Positions 8,601-16,430 of a DNA stretch of 64,000 bases are shown here, piece after piece. Source of the stretch: Aureispira sp. CCB-QB1 (GTDB taxonomy: Bacteria; Bacteroidota; Bacteroidia; Chitinophagales; Saprospiraceae); contig NZ_JHBV01000039.1 in assembly GCF_000724545.1 (NCBI RefSeq), positions 62,001 to 126,000 on the forward strand, given 5' to 3'. The notes beneath the pieces are model-generated. The model was not told where the DNA came from. It saw only the letters and a list, made by a program, of their open reading frames with translations, and made no database searches. Each line of letters begins with the position of its first letter. Within the stretch, counting starts at the first letter, position 1. The position numbers and the translations under genes were made by a program.

Positions 8601-9371
8601 CTACTTATTGTGTAATAATTGTTTAGGATGAAAAAATAACTGATAAAAGGTTCGACTATAGTAAAGCATTCCTAATAAACAGGTAAGTTGAATGGTACTT
8701 AGCCCAAAAGAAAATTTATAACCAGGCTTGATGAAATCAATCATAAAACGGAAAATAAAATAAGCCATTAAAAAGAATTGAAAACGAATGCCTTCTCTAA
8801 AGTTAACGTTTTTTTCAATACAAACAAAAGATAGCCAAAGCGTTCCTAAGAACAGAATTTCGTAAAGTGCTACTGGATGGCGGCGAATACCATCTCCCAA
8901 ATACAAAGCCCAAGGTAAATCAGAGGGAAGACCGTAGGTTTGTTCGTGAACTCCCATGGAAAGGCAACCTATTCGACCAATCATCATGCCCAATAGGAGG
9001 GGATAAACAAATAAATCTCCAGAAGATCGCTTTTCTCCAATGATTTTTTTTACGATTTCAACACAAATCAAGCCCCCGAACAAGGCGCCAACAATGGTTT
9101 TGTTCAAATAAAAATAGAGTAGTCTATTTGGTGAATTAAAAAATTGAACAGGATTTTCTAAACTACCAATTAATCTAGAAAAAATGAGTGCCCCTAATGC
9201 TGCCCCAACTAATATCCAAAGCCGATTGGGTTCTGAAATAGTGTCTTTTTGTTTTCGACGTAAATACAAGAAGTATTGAAACCCAATTGCAATGCCTAGC
9301 ACTTCAAAAACCAAATGTGCCAATATGCTGAATGGACCAATTCTAAAAACTAAAGGAAATGTTATCTCCAT
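8601..9371 (-). CDS. Lgt-like integral membrane protein (divergent prolipoprotein diacylglyceryl transferase family)
   Basis: This is a 256-residue protein with about seven membrane helices. It has the Lgt overall pattern: IGPFSILAHLVFEVLGIAIGFQ-like N-terminus, GRIGCLSMGVHEQ (132-144) in place of the Lgt signature, RHPVALYE (164-171) and YFIFRFMIDFIKP (204-216). The canonical signature GRxGNFxNGE has its conserved Asn replaced by Cys136 and its Glu by Val141, so ordinary lipoprotein diacylglyceryl transfer is doubtful. It lies between a membrane-anchored unknown protein (34 bases upstream) and the radical SAM gene. I infer a related transfer or glycerolipid-handling role working with that enzyme; true lgt should be elsewhere in the genome. 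Confidence 0.82.
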   Translation of the reverse strand: MEITFPLVFRIGPFSILAHLVFEVLGIAIGFQYFLYLRRKQKDTISEPNRLWILVGAALGALIFSRLIGSLENPVQFFNSPNRLLYFYLNKTIVGALFGGLICVEIVKKIIGEKRSSGDLFVYPLLLGMMIGRIGCLSMGVHEQTYGLPSDLPWALYLGDGIRRHPVALYEILFLGTLWLSFVCIEKNVNFREGIRFQFFLMAYFIFRFMIDFIKPGYKFSFGLSTIQLTCLLGMLYYSRTFYQLFFHPKQLLHNK

Positions 9372-9405
9372 GTGGTGGTTATTAATTACTTAAAAAGTTA
9401 TTAGG

Positions 9406-10500
9406 CTAATAATCAAAAATGTGCTCTATCTCAATTTCTTTTTGCTCCAACTCCAAAACCAAGGCACTTAAGTTAGCAACGAGAACGACTAAGGCAACAC
9501 GTTCTAATGTTTTATGGGTGGCAATGGTTTGTCTAAAAATAGCTTTAGAATACTGTTGTGGGGCTTCCCAGTTTTGGGGTACCACAACGGTCAGTAAAAT
9601 CGCTGAACGATTTCCTGCAATCTCTATAATACGAGCCCCCGCTTTTATCAAAGCACATAACGAAGGGTTGAAGGCTGCATAGCGGGGCAATGTGATTAAC
9701 GTAGCTTCTGGTGAAAGTACCTTTATAAGTGCCAAACCTAAGTCGTTTTGATCGACTTCGGGTGGTAGTTGGTTAATGACAACAGCGGTAACTGGTGCAG
9801 CAACGCCATAAGCAGATTTTGTTCCCATGCCCAACAAAAAGCCATAAAAAGCCTTAAAAAGCAATTCACCACTAATAAAAACTCGACGTTCTATCTTGCG
9901 TATCCAATTCCATTCTAAGCAAGTTGTTTGAAACCAAAGCTGCCGAAATTCCTTTAAAAAAGAATAAAGATACCAAGGTTCTTTTTTTATAAAATCAACA
10001 TAGCGTTGCGTATAAGCAGCATAAAAGCGATCTTCTGCCGTCATTTTAGAAGGAATGAGGTCTGTTAAACGCCCCACACTACCTTCATACAAAAGCTTGC
10101 CTCGATACTCGATCAATGTGCTATATCCAATCACTTGGATCATTGTGTGGTATTGCTTATTGTAAGGAAAGTAAGGGGCAATGGCTTTAGACAAAGCATG
10201 GTAGCTGTCCCAAAATTGTTCTACGTGTTGCTCATAAGGAAAATGAGTAGCGGTCTGCTGTTTAAAATAAGCGGCTTGTTCGGCAGGGCTAAAAACTAAA
10301 AACCATTCAGGATAGGTTAAAAATGTCTGGTCGCCAGGTCGTTGATAGGCTGTTGGTGTCAAGGGCGAAACGTTTGTCGGAAACCAATCCTTGTTCAATT
10401 GTATGGTCGGTTTTATTTTCTTTGCTCGAATTCTTGTTTTAATAAAAAAAAGAAGGAAAATAAGAGCTAAAAATAAGAGTAAAGAAAGCAATATAGGCAT
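9406..10500 (-). CDS. Membrane-anchored protein of unknown function
   Basis: This is a 364-residue protein. The frame is open to a TTG at 10530, but the first ATG, at 10500, precedes an uncleaved N-terminal membrane helix (MPILLSLLLFLALIFLLFFI) followed by basic residues. The remainder is soluble or membrane-associated, with aromatic-rich segments (TYPEWFLVFSPAEQAAYF near 59-77, EPWYLYSF, LEWNWIRKIERR) and a hydrophobic patch near 215-240. I do not recognise the family. It is the first gene of the operon with the Lgt-like, radical SAM and small membrane proteins, and a good Bacteroidota-type promoter lies just upstream. Confidence 0.72.
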   Translation of the reverse strand: MPILLSLLLFLALIFLLFFIKTRIRAKKIKPTIQLNKDWFPTNVSPLTPTAYQRPGDQTFLTYPEWFLVFSPAEQAAYFKQQTATHFPYEQHVEQFWDSYHALSKAIAPYFPYNKQYHTMIQVIGYSTLIEYRGKLLYEGSVGRLTDLIPSKMTAEDRFYAAYTQRYVDFIKKEPWYLYSFLKEFRQLWFQTTCLEWNWIRKIERRVFISGELLFKAFYGFLLGMGTKSAYGVAAPVTAVVINQLPPEVDQNDLGLALIKVLSPEATLITLPRYAAFNPSLCALIKAGARIIEIAGNRSAILLTVVVPQNWEAPQQYSKAIFRQTIATHKTLERVALVVLVANLSALVLELEQKEIEIEHIFDY

Positions 10501-10541
10501 TGTGGTGAAAATTGGTGATGGTGTTGTCAAATCTTATGCAA

Positions 10542-10571
10542 CAAAGATACTTGTATTTAAATCAGGGCAAA
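10542..10571 (-). promoter_or_regulatory. Bacteroidota-type promoter of the Tes/Lgt-like operon
   Basis: On the minus strand TATCTTTG (10549-10542) matches the -7 consensus TAnnTTTG, and TTTG (10571-10568) lies 18 bases upstream as the -33 element. The predicted transcript starts about 35 bases before the ATG at 10500. Confidence 0.65.
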
Positions 10572-10577
10572 CAAAAC

Positions 10578-10616
10578 AATACTTCGTGTATTGTTTATAA
10601 AAACACACGAAGTATT
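10578..10616 (-). terminator. Hairpin terminator, R3-type inverted repeat
   Basis: AATACTTCGTGT (10578-10589) pairs perfectly with ACACGAAGTATT (10605-10616) around a 15-base loop. It lies 50 bases beyond the stop of the DUF3857 gene and just upstream of the next operon's promoter, so it likely ends DUF3857 transcription. Its outer sequence AATACTTCGT is shared with the larger inverted repeat at 24549-24625, suggesting a shrunken repeat element reused as a terminator. Confidence 0.6.
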
Positions 10617-10665
10617 ACAAATGAAAAATGATAATTAGCTAACTACTAATCTAAGAAACAATGTA

Positions 10666-12663
10666 CTAAGTTTTCTTAAAGATAATAGATTCCTTTTGTT
10701 TTCTTAGAATGGCTTCATAAAAAGCTTTTAGCTCAGGGTAGATACTACTAGGAAAATACCTTTGTTTTAATTGATAACTATACACTATTTGGATGTTTTC
10801 ACCAACAACGGATGCGCTATAACTATACTGTGCCGCTTTATTGGGCAAACGAATAATCTCAGATTGAGGCAACGATTTAACTTGATACCCTTGCGGAATT
10901 TCAATACTCATAACAAAACTTTGCTTTTCTAATACGGGAAATTGTATGGGACAGACTCTAGTTTCTGACGTAAAGAATGCTTCGTCCAACACCTTTAGGT
11001 AAGTTGGGGTGAAACTAGCCGTTTGAGCATTTATTTTATAGTTGTTTTTGATGCGAATTAACAAATCCAATGCAACCGATTGGTGATTACCTTCCATGTT
11101 TTTAATACTACCAGATTGAATGATTAAACCCTGATGATCCCGCTCCAATTGCTTGAAAAAACGCAGTTGATTGCCTGCTTTTTTCCACATATTGCGCAAC
11201 TCATAAGCACCATAATCCTTTCCAACATATTGCAAGGTTCCTGTTGCCAAGCCATCCTTGGTCAATTTAATTTTAGAGACATAGTTCTTAACAAATTTTT
11301 TGTTGGGTAAATCAACCCAATTGGAGTATTCGCCTAAGCGCAATCCTTGACTGCTCAAACAATAGTAAGGCAACAAATCTAAGGTGCTGAATGGCGTATT
11401 AGCATCCAAAAAATGAAATTTTTGATCCTTGAGTTCTACCCCTGCAATTACATAGTTAAAAGAACTGATGGATGGTTTTAAAGGATTGACAAAGCGATTT
11501 CCTGTTGTACTGAGCATGATGGGATATGCTTTTAAGCCAGCTTTTTTTAATGCAGCTACCAATAAGAGATTAACATCACTAATATTTCCAACTCCTTTGT
11601 CATAGACCATTCGAAGCGGCTTTTCACTATACATTTGCCACTTTTTGTTCCAAATGACTTTTTTTTGCAAATGCCCTAAAATCGCCAAGGCTTTTTCTTT
11701 AGGAGTTTCTAATCCTTTTGTTAGACTGTCGATGACAGGCTCTAAGAACTTAACTTCTCGCAAGTGTCGTCCAAAAGAAGCCCCTTGAAGCAGTCGCTGC
11801 CCAACCTCTTCCCAAGAATAAGAGAGTTGTTGTTGAAAGCCGCCAGGAATTTGATAACCTGCTATATTAAAATCCAAGAAACCAATGTAGTTGAGCGAAG
11901 AACCAATAAAAGGCTCGGTTTTAAAAGCAGGAACATTAGATGCCGAAAAACGTTTGTTAATTTCGGTGTACTGATTGTTCATATCTCCGCCATTAAAATC
12001 GGAATTGATAAGCGTACTATTTTCTTCCTTTTTAAGCTCTACCAAACCATTTGCAGTGACTTTATAATCAATGAACTCAGGGTACATAAATTCATAAAAG
12101 GAAAATTGAATGGGAATATAGGATTGATAGTACCAAGTGGGAAGAACAACCAGGTTCGGAGTACGGACACTATATTGTATGTCAACAATACTCCCTACAT
12201 AGACATCTTGAGCAGCATATTTTATAATATGATAATCCTTATGGCGCTTGTCAATGATACAATCTTTTTCTTTAAGAATGGTTTTTACTACTTTATCATC
12301 TTGTAGATTATAAGTTGTAATTGTCAAGCGAGACAACTTATCAATGTTCAAATCATCACTGATAGAGATGTAAATGCTGTCTTTGGTATATTTTATGCCT
12401 TTGTTTTTGTAAATCTTAATGCGATTTCTATACGTTATATCTGCCTTAAAACCATCTGGTTCTTGTAAATCTTTATAATAAGATATTTGGGTATAGCATT
12501 CTTTTTTTAAGTAGGCAGCAGGAACACTGGTGTCGCCTTGGTAGGAGGTTGATAATAATGCTTCTTTAGATGGTGCTTTAAATGGTTTGTTTTTTTGCGC
12601 AAAACTGGTGTTAATACTTACTAATAGGCAGCATAAGACAATGCCCAATGAATAGTACTTCAT
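10666..12663 (-). CDS. Secreted DUF3857 / transglutaminase-fold protein
   Basis: This is a 665-residue protein with a signal peptide (MKYYSLGIVLCCLLVSINTSFAQ). Residues about 50-215 form the DUF3857 beta domain (TYRNRIKIYKNKGIKYTKD, IVDIQYSV). Residues about 300-420 have the transglutaminase-like fold, and the rest is a beta-rich C-terminal domain. The usual transglutaminase Cys (in GDCKD-like motifs) is replaced in GNISDVNLLLVAALKKAGL-type sequence, and the His position reads FNYVI, so it is probably not a catalyst. This loss is common in Bacteroidota DUF3857 proteins. Function is unknown; it is periplasmic or surface located. It is a single gene between two others on the same strand. Confidence 0.87.
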   Translation of the reverse strand: MKYYSLGIVLCCLLVSINTSFAQKNKPFKAPSKEALLSTSYQGDTSVPAAYLKKECYTQISYYKDLQEPDGFKADITYRNRIKIYKNKGIKYTKDSIYISISDDLNIDKLSRLTITTYNLQDDKVVKTILKEKDCIIDKRHKDYHIIKYAAQDVYVGSIVDIQYSVRTPNLVVLPTWYYQSYIPIQFSFYEFMYPEFIDYKVTANGLVELKKEENSTLINSDFNGGDMNNQYTEINKRFSASNVPAFKTEPFIGSSLNYIGFLDFNIAGYQIPGGFQQQLSYSWEEVGQRLLQGASFGRHLREVKFLEPVIDSLTKGLETPKEKALAILGHLQKKVIWNKKWQMYSEKPLRMVYDKGVGNISDVNLLLVAALKKAGLKAYPIMLSTTGNRFVNPLKPSISSFNYVIAGVELKDQKFHFLDANTPFSTLDLLPYYCLSSQGLRLGEYSNWVDLPNKKFVKNYVSKIKLTKDGLATGTLQYVGKDYGAYELRNMWKKAGNQLRFFKQLERDHQGLIIQSGSIKNMEGNHQSVALDLLIRIKNNYKINAQTASFTPTYLKVLDEAFFTSETRVCPIQFPVLEKQSFVMSIEIPQGYQVKSLPQSEIIRLPNKAAQYSYSASVVGENIQIVYSYQLKQRYFPSSIYPELKAFYEAILRKQKESIIFKKT

Positions 12664-12818
12664 GGTGAATGGTTCGGTTTAAGTTTAAGAAAGTAAAAAA
12701 TGTTAAATTAAGAGCTAATTTAATGTTTATTTATAATAAAAATAAGCAAGCGAGTATAAAAAAGTATGGATAAAGTTATAAGATAACTTTAATTGTCTAT
12801 TAGATTGACAGCCTACAA

Positions 12819-15800
12819 CTAAAACAAAAGACCATCTAATTTTTTGCTGAATAACTGATCTAGTATTTTAATTAAATGTGGTAGCTGCTCGACTGGACGT
12901 AGCTCTCGTTTAGGGGATTTGAATACGGTGTCCTCTAGATGAGTCGGAGAGTAGGTCCTTCTAGGCTTTTTGTATTGTTGGAAAAAGTTTTTTCGATGTA
13001 CTTCTTCAGGAGTAGGTTGTTGGTTAGGACTTGCTTGAACCCAATAAGTATATTTATTATCTGCGTTAATAATACGATGCCAACCACCTTCTTGGTCAAA
13101 ATAGATGTTAGCGCCTAGACCATTGATTAATAACTCAATTCCTAGTAAAATGTCATCTTTGTGTTCTTTTTTCTGCTCGGGTTTCCAGCGATTTTTATCT
13201 TCCAAAGAGAACGGTTTTTTGTGGTATTGGCGTGCTTTGACTTTGGGAGTAGCGTTTTCTTCTTCTGTTTCCAGAGCATCTACCATTTTATTATAAATCG
13301 CCTCATTATACCATACCGTACGTGCTGTCCATTCAAACGATTTTTCTTTACAAATATCAATATAGTATTGCAATAAACGTTGAGGATGTTGACCATAAAT
13401 GCCTAAATAGATTCCGCCACTGTCTTCTCGAAGCATTCCATACAATTCCAATTTAAGATCAAAATAATCCTTTTCCCACTGTTCCATTTTTTTATAAACA
13501 GTGGTATTTAGAGTAGCTAGTCCCATTGATGTTAGTGCCATGTCTAACTCGTAATTTTCAATAATTTTTCGATGCTGCTCAAACTTATCTTCTAATGCCA
13601 AGAAATTGGTATACTGCAATGATTTTTTTTCATCTGCCCAGAATCCTTTGGCATTTTTGCGTTTAGAACGTTTTAGAATGTCCAATTCACTCAACAAGCG
13701 AACATAAAATTTCCCTTCAAAGAGCTGAACAATGTTTTGACGCAACTCGCTGGCAAAATCCATGTATTCGTTTTGAGTCAACTCTTCTAGCATCAATTCT
13801 AGTTTGAGAGGATCGGCTTCAATATCAATAACTAATGCCTCGTCTTGAATGTCAACAGCAATGACTAATTTTTCATCAAAACTATATTGATTCAATTGGT
13901 GGGCTAGTGGGATAATAAGAATCTCTCTAAGCGTTCGTTGCAATGCTCTTGCGCCATATTTGGGGTTGTACCCTGTTGCACACAAAAAGTCGTACAAGTC
14001 ACTAGATAGTTTAAACTCCAAGTTTCTATGCAAGATTCCTTCCCGTTTCTTAAATATCTCTAGTTCTCTTTCAACCACAAATCGAACAACATCTTGGGTC
14101 AAAGAATAAAAAGGAACCACTTGATCAATTCTATTAAAAATTTCAGGACGGAAATAGCGACGGACTTCATTGGTGAAGTGTTCGGCTTCTCTTTTTTCTG
14201 TCTTATCTTCTACCCAACCGATGTCATTATTTTGAAGCTTTTTAGCACCAATATTAGAAGTCATGATAATAATAGAACTACAGAAATTAACAACTTTCCC
14301 TTGGCTATCGGTCAAGCGCCCTTCACCCAAAATTTGCAAGAGCAAATCATTGAATAAAGGATGTGCTTTTTCTAATTCATCAAATAACAAAACACAGAAA
14401 GGTTCTCGTCGAACGGCAGAAGTCAGTAAACCATCTGAAAAATAGCTCTCTCCAGTTAGTCGAGTAACAGCATAAGGAGTAGAATATTCACTCATGTCAA
14501 AGCGAATCATTTTGTCCCTACTTCCAAACATAAACTGCGCTAAAACTTTTGCCATTTCTGTTTTTCCAACACCTGTAGGTCCAACAAAAAGCATGGAGGC
14601 AATGGGTTTACCTTGGCGCAAGAGCGCTGTTTTGACAGAGGCTAAGATGTCAACTAAAATACCTACGGCATGATTTTGCCCAAAGACATTGCTATGAAAA
14701 AAATGCTCAACAGAAGGCAAATCCATGGGAATCGAAGGGTCTACCATAAAAGGAGGCATTCCTGTTTCCTCACAAAATGCTTGGATAACTTCTGTTCGGT
14801 TTAAAACATACAACTGTTTTTGTTGCTGCATTTTTTTCTGTTTCGCTTTAGAACCAATAAGAATACTCTCTAAAAATCGGATTGGTTTTCCAGGGAAGCC
14901 AGAATAAGGCGTATAACGTTTGTTCAGTCGAATGGTTTCTTTAATGGCTTCGTGTTCAATAACTATTTTCTCTGTATGAGCAATGTGTTCCACCTTCTGA
15001 AGGATAATCGACTCTAAGGCGGTACTGCTTTGTGGTTCTGATAATTGAATTATTTGAAAATTATTAACATAGTTAGGACTACGCGCTTCTATTCGTGCAA
15101 ACTCTTCGTCGGTACATTCTGAAATAATAATGATTTCACCTCGTGCAATATATTCCCTCAAATAATCTGCAATACTAACACTATTACCTTGGTATTGACC
15201 AACTTCAAAGAGTTCTAATAAATTTCTAATGAATAAAACATCACCTCTTTGAGTCAATTCTTTGCAAAGCAACGTTAAGTTTTCTTGCCAACCCACATTT
15301 CCACTCAACTCTTTAATCAAAGTAGAAGCAGTTGTTTCCCAAATAGTAGGAGAAAGTTTGAAGCGTTTGCGTTGATGTGCCAGTTCCCAGACCAAAGTAC
15401 TCTTTCCAACTCCAGAACGACCTACAATCAAAACATTTTTGTTGTATCTACCAGTAACAATATCGGCTAGTTGTGTCAGTTCTTTTTCATACCCAAAAAG
15501 AGATGGAGTGTCAATTAAGACTTTCTGAGCAACTTTAGGCAATAATTCCTTTTTCTTTTCTTCTTGCAAGGAAGCAATTTCACTAGGTGTATAAGTACGC
15601 AAATCTAGCAGCTCTGTACTTAGAGTTGTTTTTTCAAACCACAAGGTAGAGATAACATCTTGCAGCAAGTTCAACCGTTGTTTACGCATAAAATCCAAGC
15701 GAATGGCTTCTTGAACAGCAGTTTCAATTTCGGCTTCCTCTGTTGTAAACGCTTCTACACCCAGTGCAGGAACAATAGCCCAAAAACCTTGGTGATGTGT

Positions 15801-16103
15801 TTGTATGAAGTAATCAAAAGTGACCTCTAAATTTCGAAACGCAATTTGGGATTTACCTGCTTTGAAATGAACGTTTACTTTCTTTTGTTCGAAATCTCCT
15901 TGAACGTAATAGTCCAGTAAAGTGTCATATTCTCCTTTGTCCAATAATTTATCTTGATAACTATCGCCAAATTTTCCAGCCATCATAGGAGCGGGAATAT
16001 TGACCCAAAGCACCCCATTATCTAGTATAGGGGTAGTAATAATATCAGGATTATGCTCCATTTGGAGTTGAACAATGTGAAAGGGTAGTTTTATCTTTTG
16101 CAT
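12819..16103 (-). CDS. Clp-family AAA+ ATPase with degenerate first ATPase domain
   Basis: This 1094-residue protein has a ClpA/ClpB-type double AAA+ core. Residues 1-200 are a novel N-terminal region without Clp_N repeats. D1 (about 200-415) keeps Walker A (GRSGVGKST, 228-236), but the Walker B segment reads VLFIRNLLELF (289-299), with Arg293-Asn294 where D-E should be, and the arginine-finger region reads SPNYVNNFQ instead of ALERRFQ. There is no ClpB middle domain. D2 (about 460-760) is intact: GPTGVGKT (508-515), VLLFDELEKAH (571-581), FRPEIFNRID (651-660) and sensor-2 GARAL. IGW (628-630) sits where ClpA/ClpC/ClpX-type proteins carry their ClpP-docking loop. A 330-residue C-terminal extension is unlike any Clp protein I know. 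It is likely a cytoplasmic unfoldase or disaggregase variant with a specialised partner. Confidence 0.85.
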   Translation of the reverse strand: MQKIKLPFHIVQLQMEHNPDIITTPILDNGVLWVNIPAPMMAGKFGDSYQDKLLDKGEYDTLLDYYVQGDFEQKKVNVHFKAGKSQIAFRNLEVTFDYFIQTHHQGFWAIVPALGVEAFTTEEAEIETAVQEAIRLDFMRKQRLNLLQDVISTLWFEKTTLSTELLDLRTYTPSEIASLQEEKKKELLPKVAQKVLIDTPSLFGYEKELTQLADIVTGRYNKNVLIVGRSGVGKSTLVWELAHQRKRFKLSPTIWETTASTLIKELSGNVGWQENLTLLCKELTQRGDVLFIRNLLELFEVGQYQGNSVSIADYLREYIARGEIIIISECTDEEFARIEARSPNYVNNFQIIQLSEPQSSTALESIILQKVEHIAHTEKIVIEHEAIKETIRLNKRYTPYSGFPGKPIRFLESILIGSKAKQKKMQQQKQLYVLNRTEVIQAFCEETGMPPFMVDPSIPMDLPSVEHFFHSNVFGQNHAVGILVDILASVKTALLRQGKPIASMLFVGPTGVGKTEMAKVLAQFMFGSRDKMIRFDMSEYSTPYAVTRLTGESYFSDGLLTSAVRREPFCVLLFDELEKAHPLFNDLLLQILGEGRLTDSQGKVVNFCSSIIIMTSNIGAKKLQNNDIGWVEDKTEKREAEHFTNEVRRYFRPEIFNRIDQVVPFYSLTQDVVRFVVERELEIFKKREGILHRNLEFKLSSDLYDFLCATGYNPKYGARALQRTLREILIIPLAHQLNQYSFDEKLVIAVDIQDEALVIDIEADPLKLELMLEELTQNEYMDFASELRQNIVQLFEGKFYVRLLSELDILKRSKRKNAKGFWADEKKSLQYTNFLALEDKFEQHRKIIENYELDMALTSMGLATLNTTVYKKMEQWEKDYFDLKLELYGMLREDSGGIYLGIYGQHPQRLLQYYIDICKEKSFEWTARTVWYNEAIYNKMVDALETEEENATPKVKARQYHKKPFSLEDKNRWKPEQKKEHKDDILLGIELLINGLGANIYFDQEGGWHRIINADNKYTYWVQASPNQQPTPEEVHRKNFFQQYKKPRRTYSPTHLEDTVFKSPKRELRPVEQLPHLIKILDQLFSKKLDGLLF

Positions 16104-16430
16104 GTAATAATCTATTGATTTGAGAATCTTAATTCTTCTCTTTTCAGGATTGTATAGAAACTAGAACTAAGTAGGGCAACTTTGTAAATATACAAGATTT
16201 AAAAAGAACCAATGCGAAGTTGCTGGATGAATTAAAACAAATATAAATAAAAGAATAAAGAAGGATAAATCAAATTTTTATTTACATTTGGGGGCATTTT
16301 AAGCAAGTCTACAACTAGATAAAATATATTATGTCAATTAATGCCTTGAGCAACAATTTTTTAATGATGTCAAAATAGTGTGTAGATACTTAAATAGTAT
16401 TTTTTAAAATTTTATATAAAAACTAAAACC
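16104..16430. other. Intergenic region between divergent genes
   Basis: This stretch separates the Clp-like gene (minus) from the DUF5723 gene (plus). It must carry both promoters. I see no repeat, hairpin or clear TAnnTTTG element. Confidence 0.6.

Noticed and set aside
8594-8606. TGGACGACTACTT near the end of the Lgt-like gene as an R4 fragment
   Set aside because: It resembles the reversed R4 left end (TGAACGATTACTT), which also appears at 17825-17837, but it overlaps a coding end and is too short to claim.
11764-12306. 180-codon plus-strand frame inside the DUF3857 gene
   Set aside because: It overlaps a well-supported gene fully, lacks any domain and has the composition of an antisense shadow.
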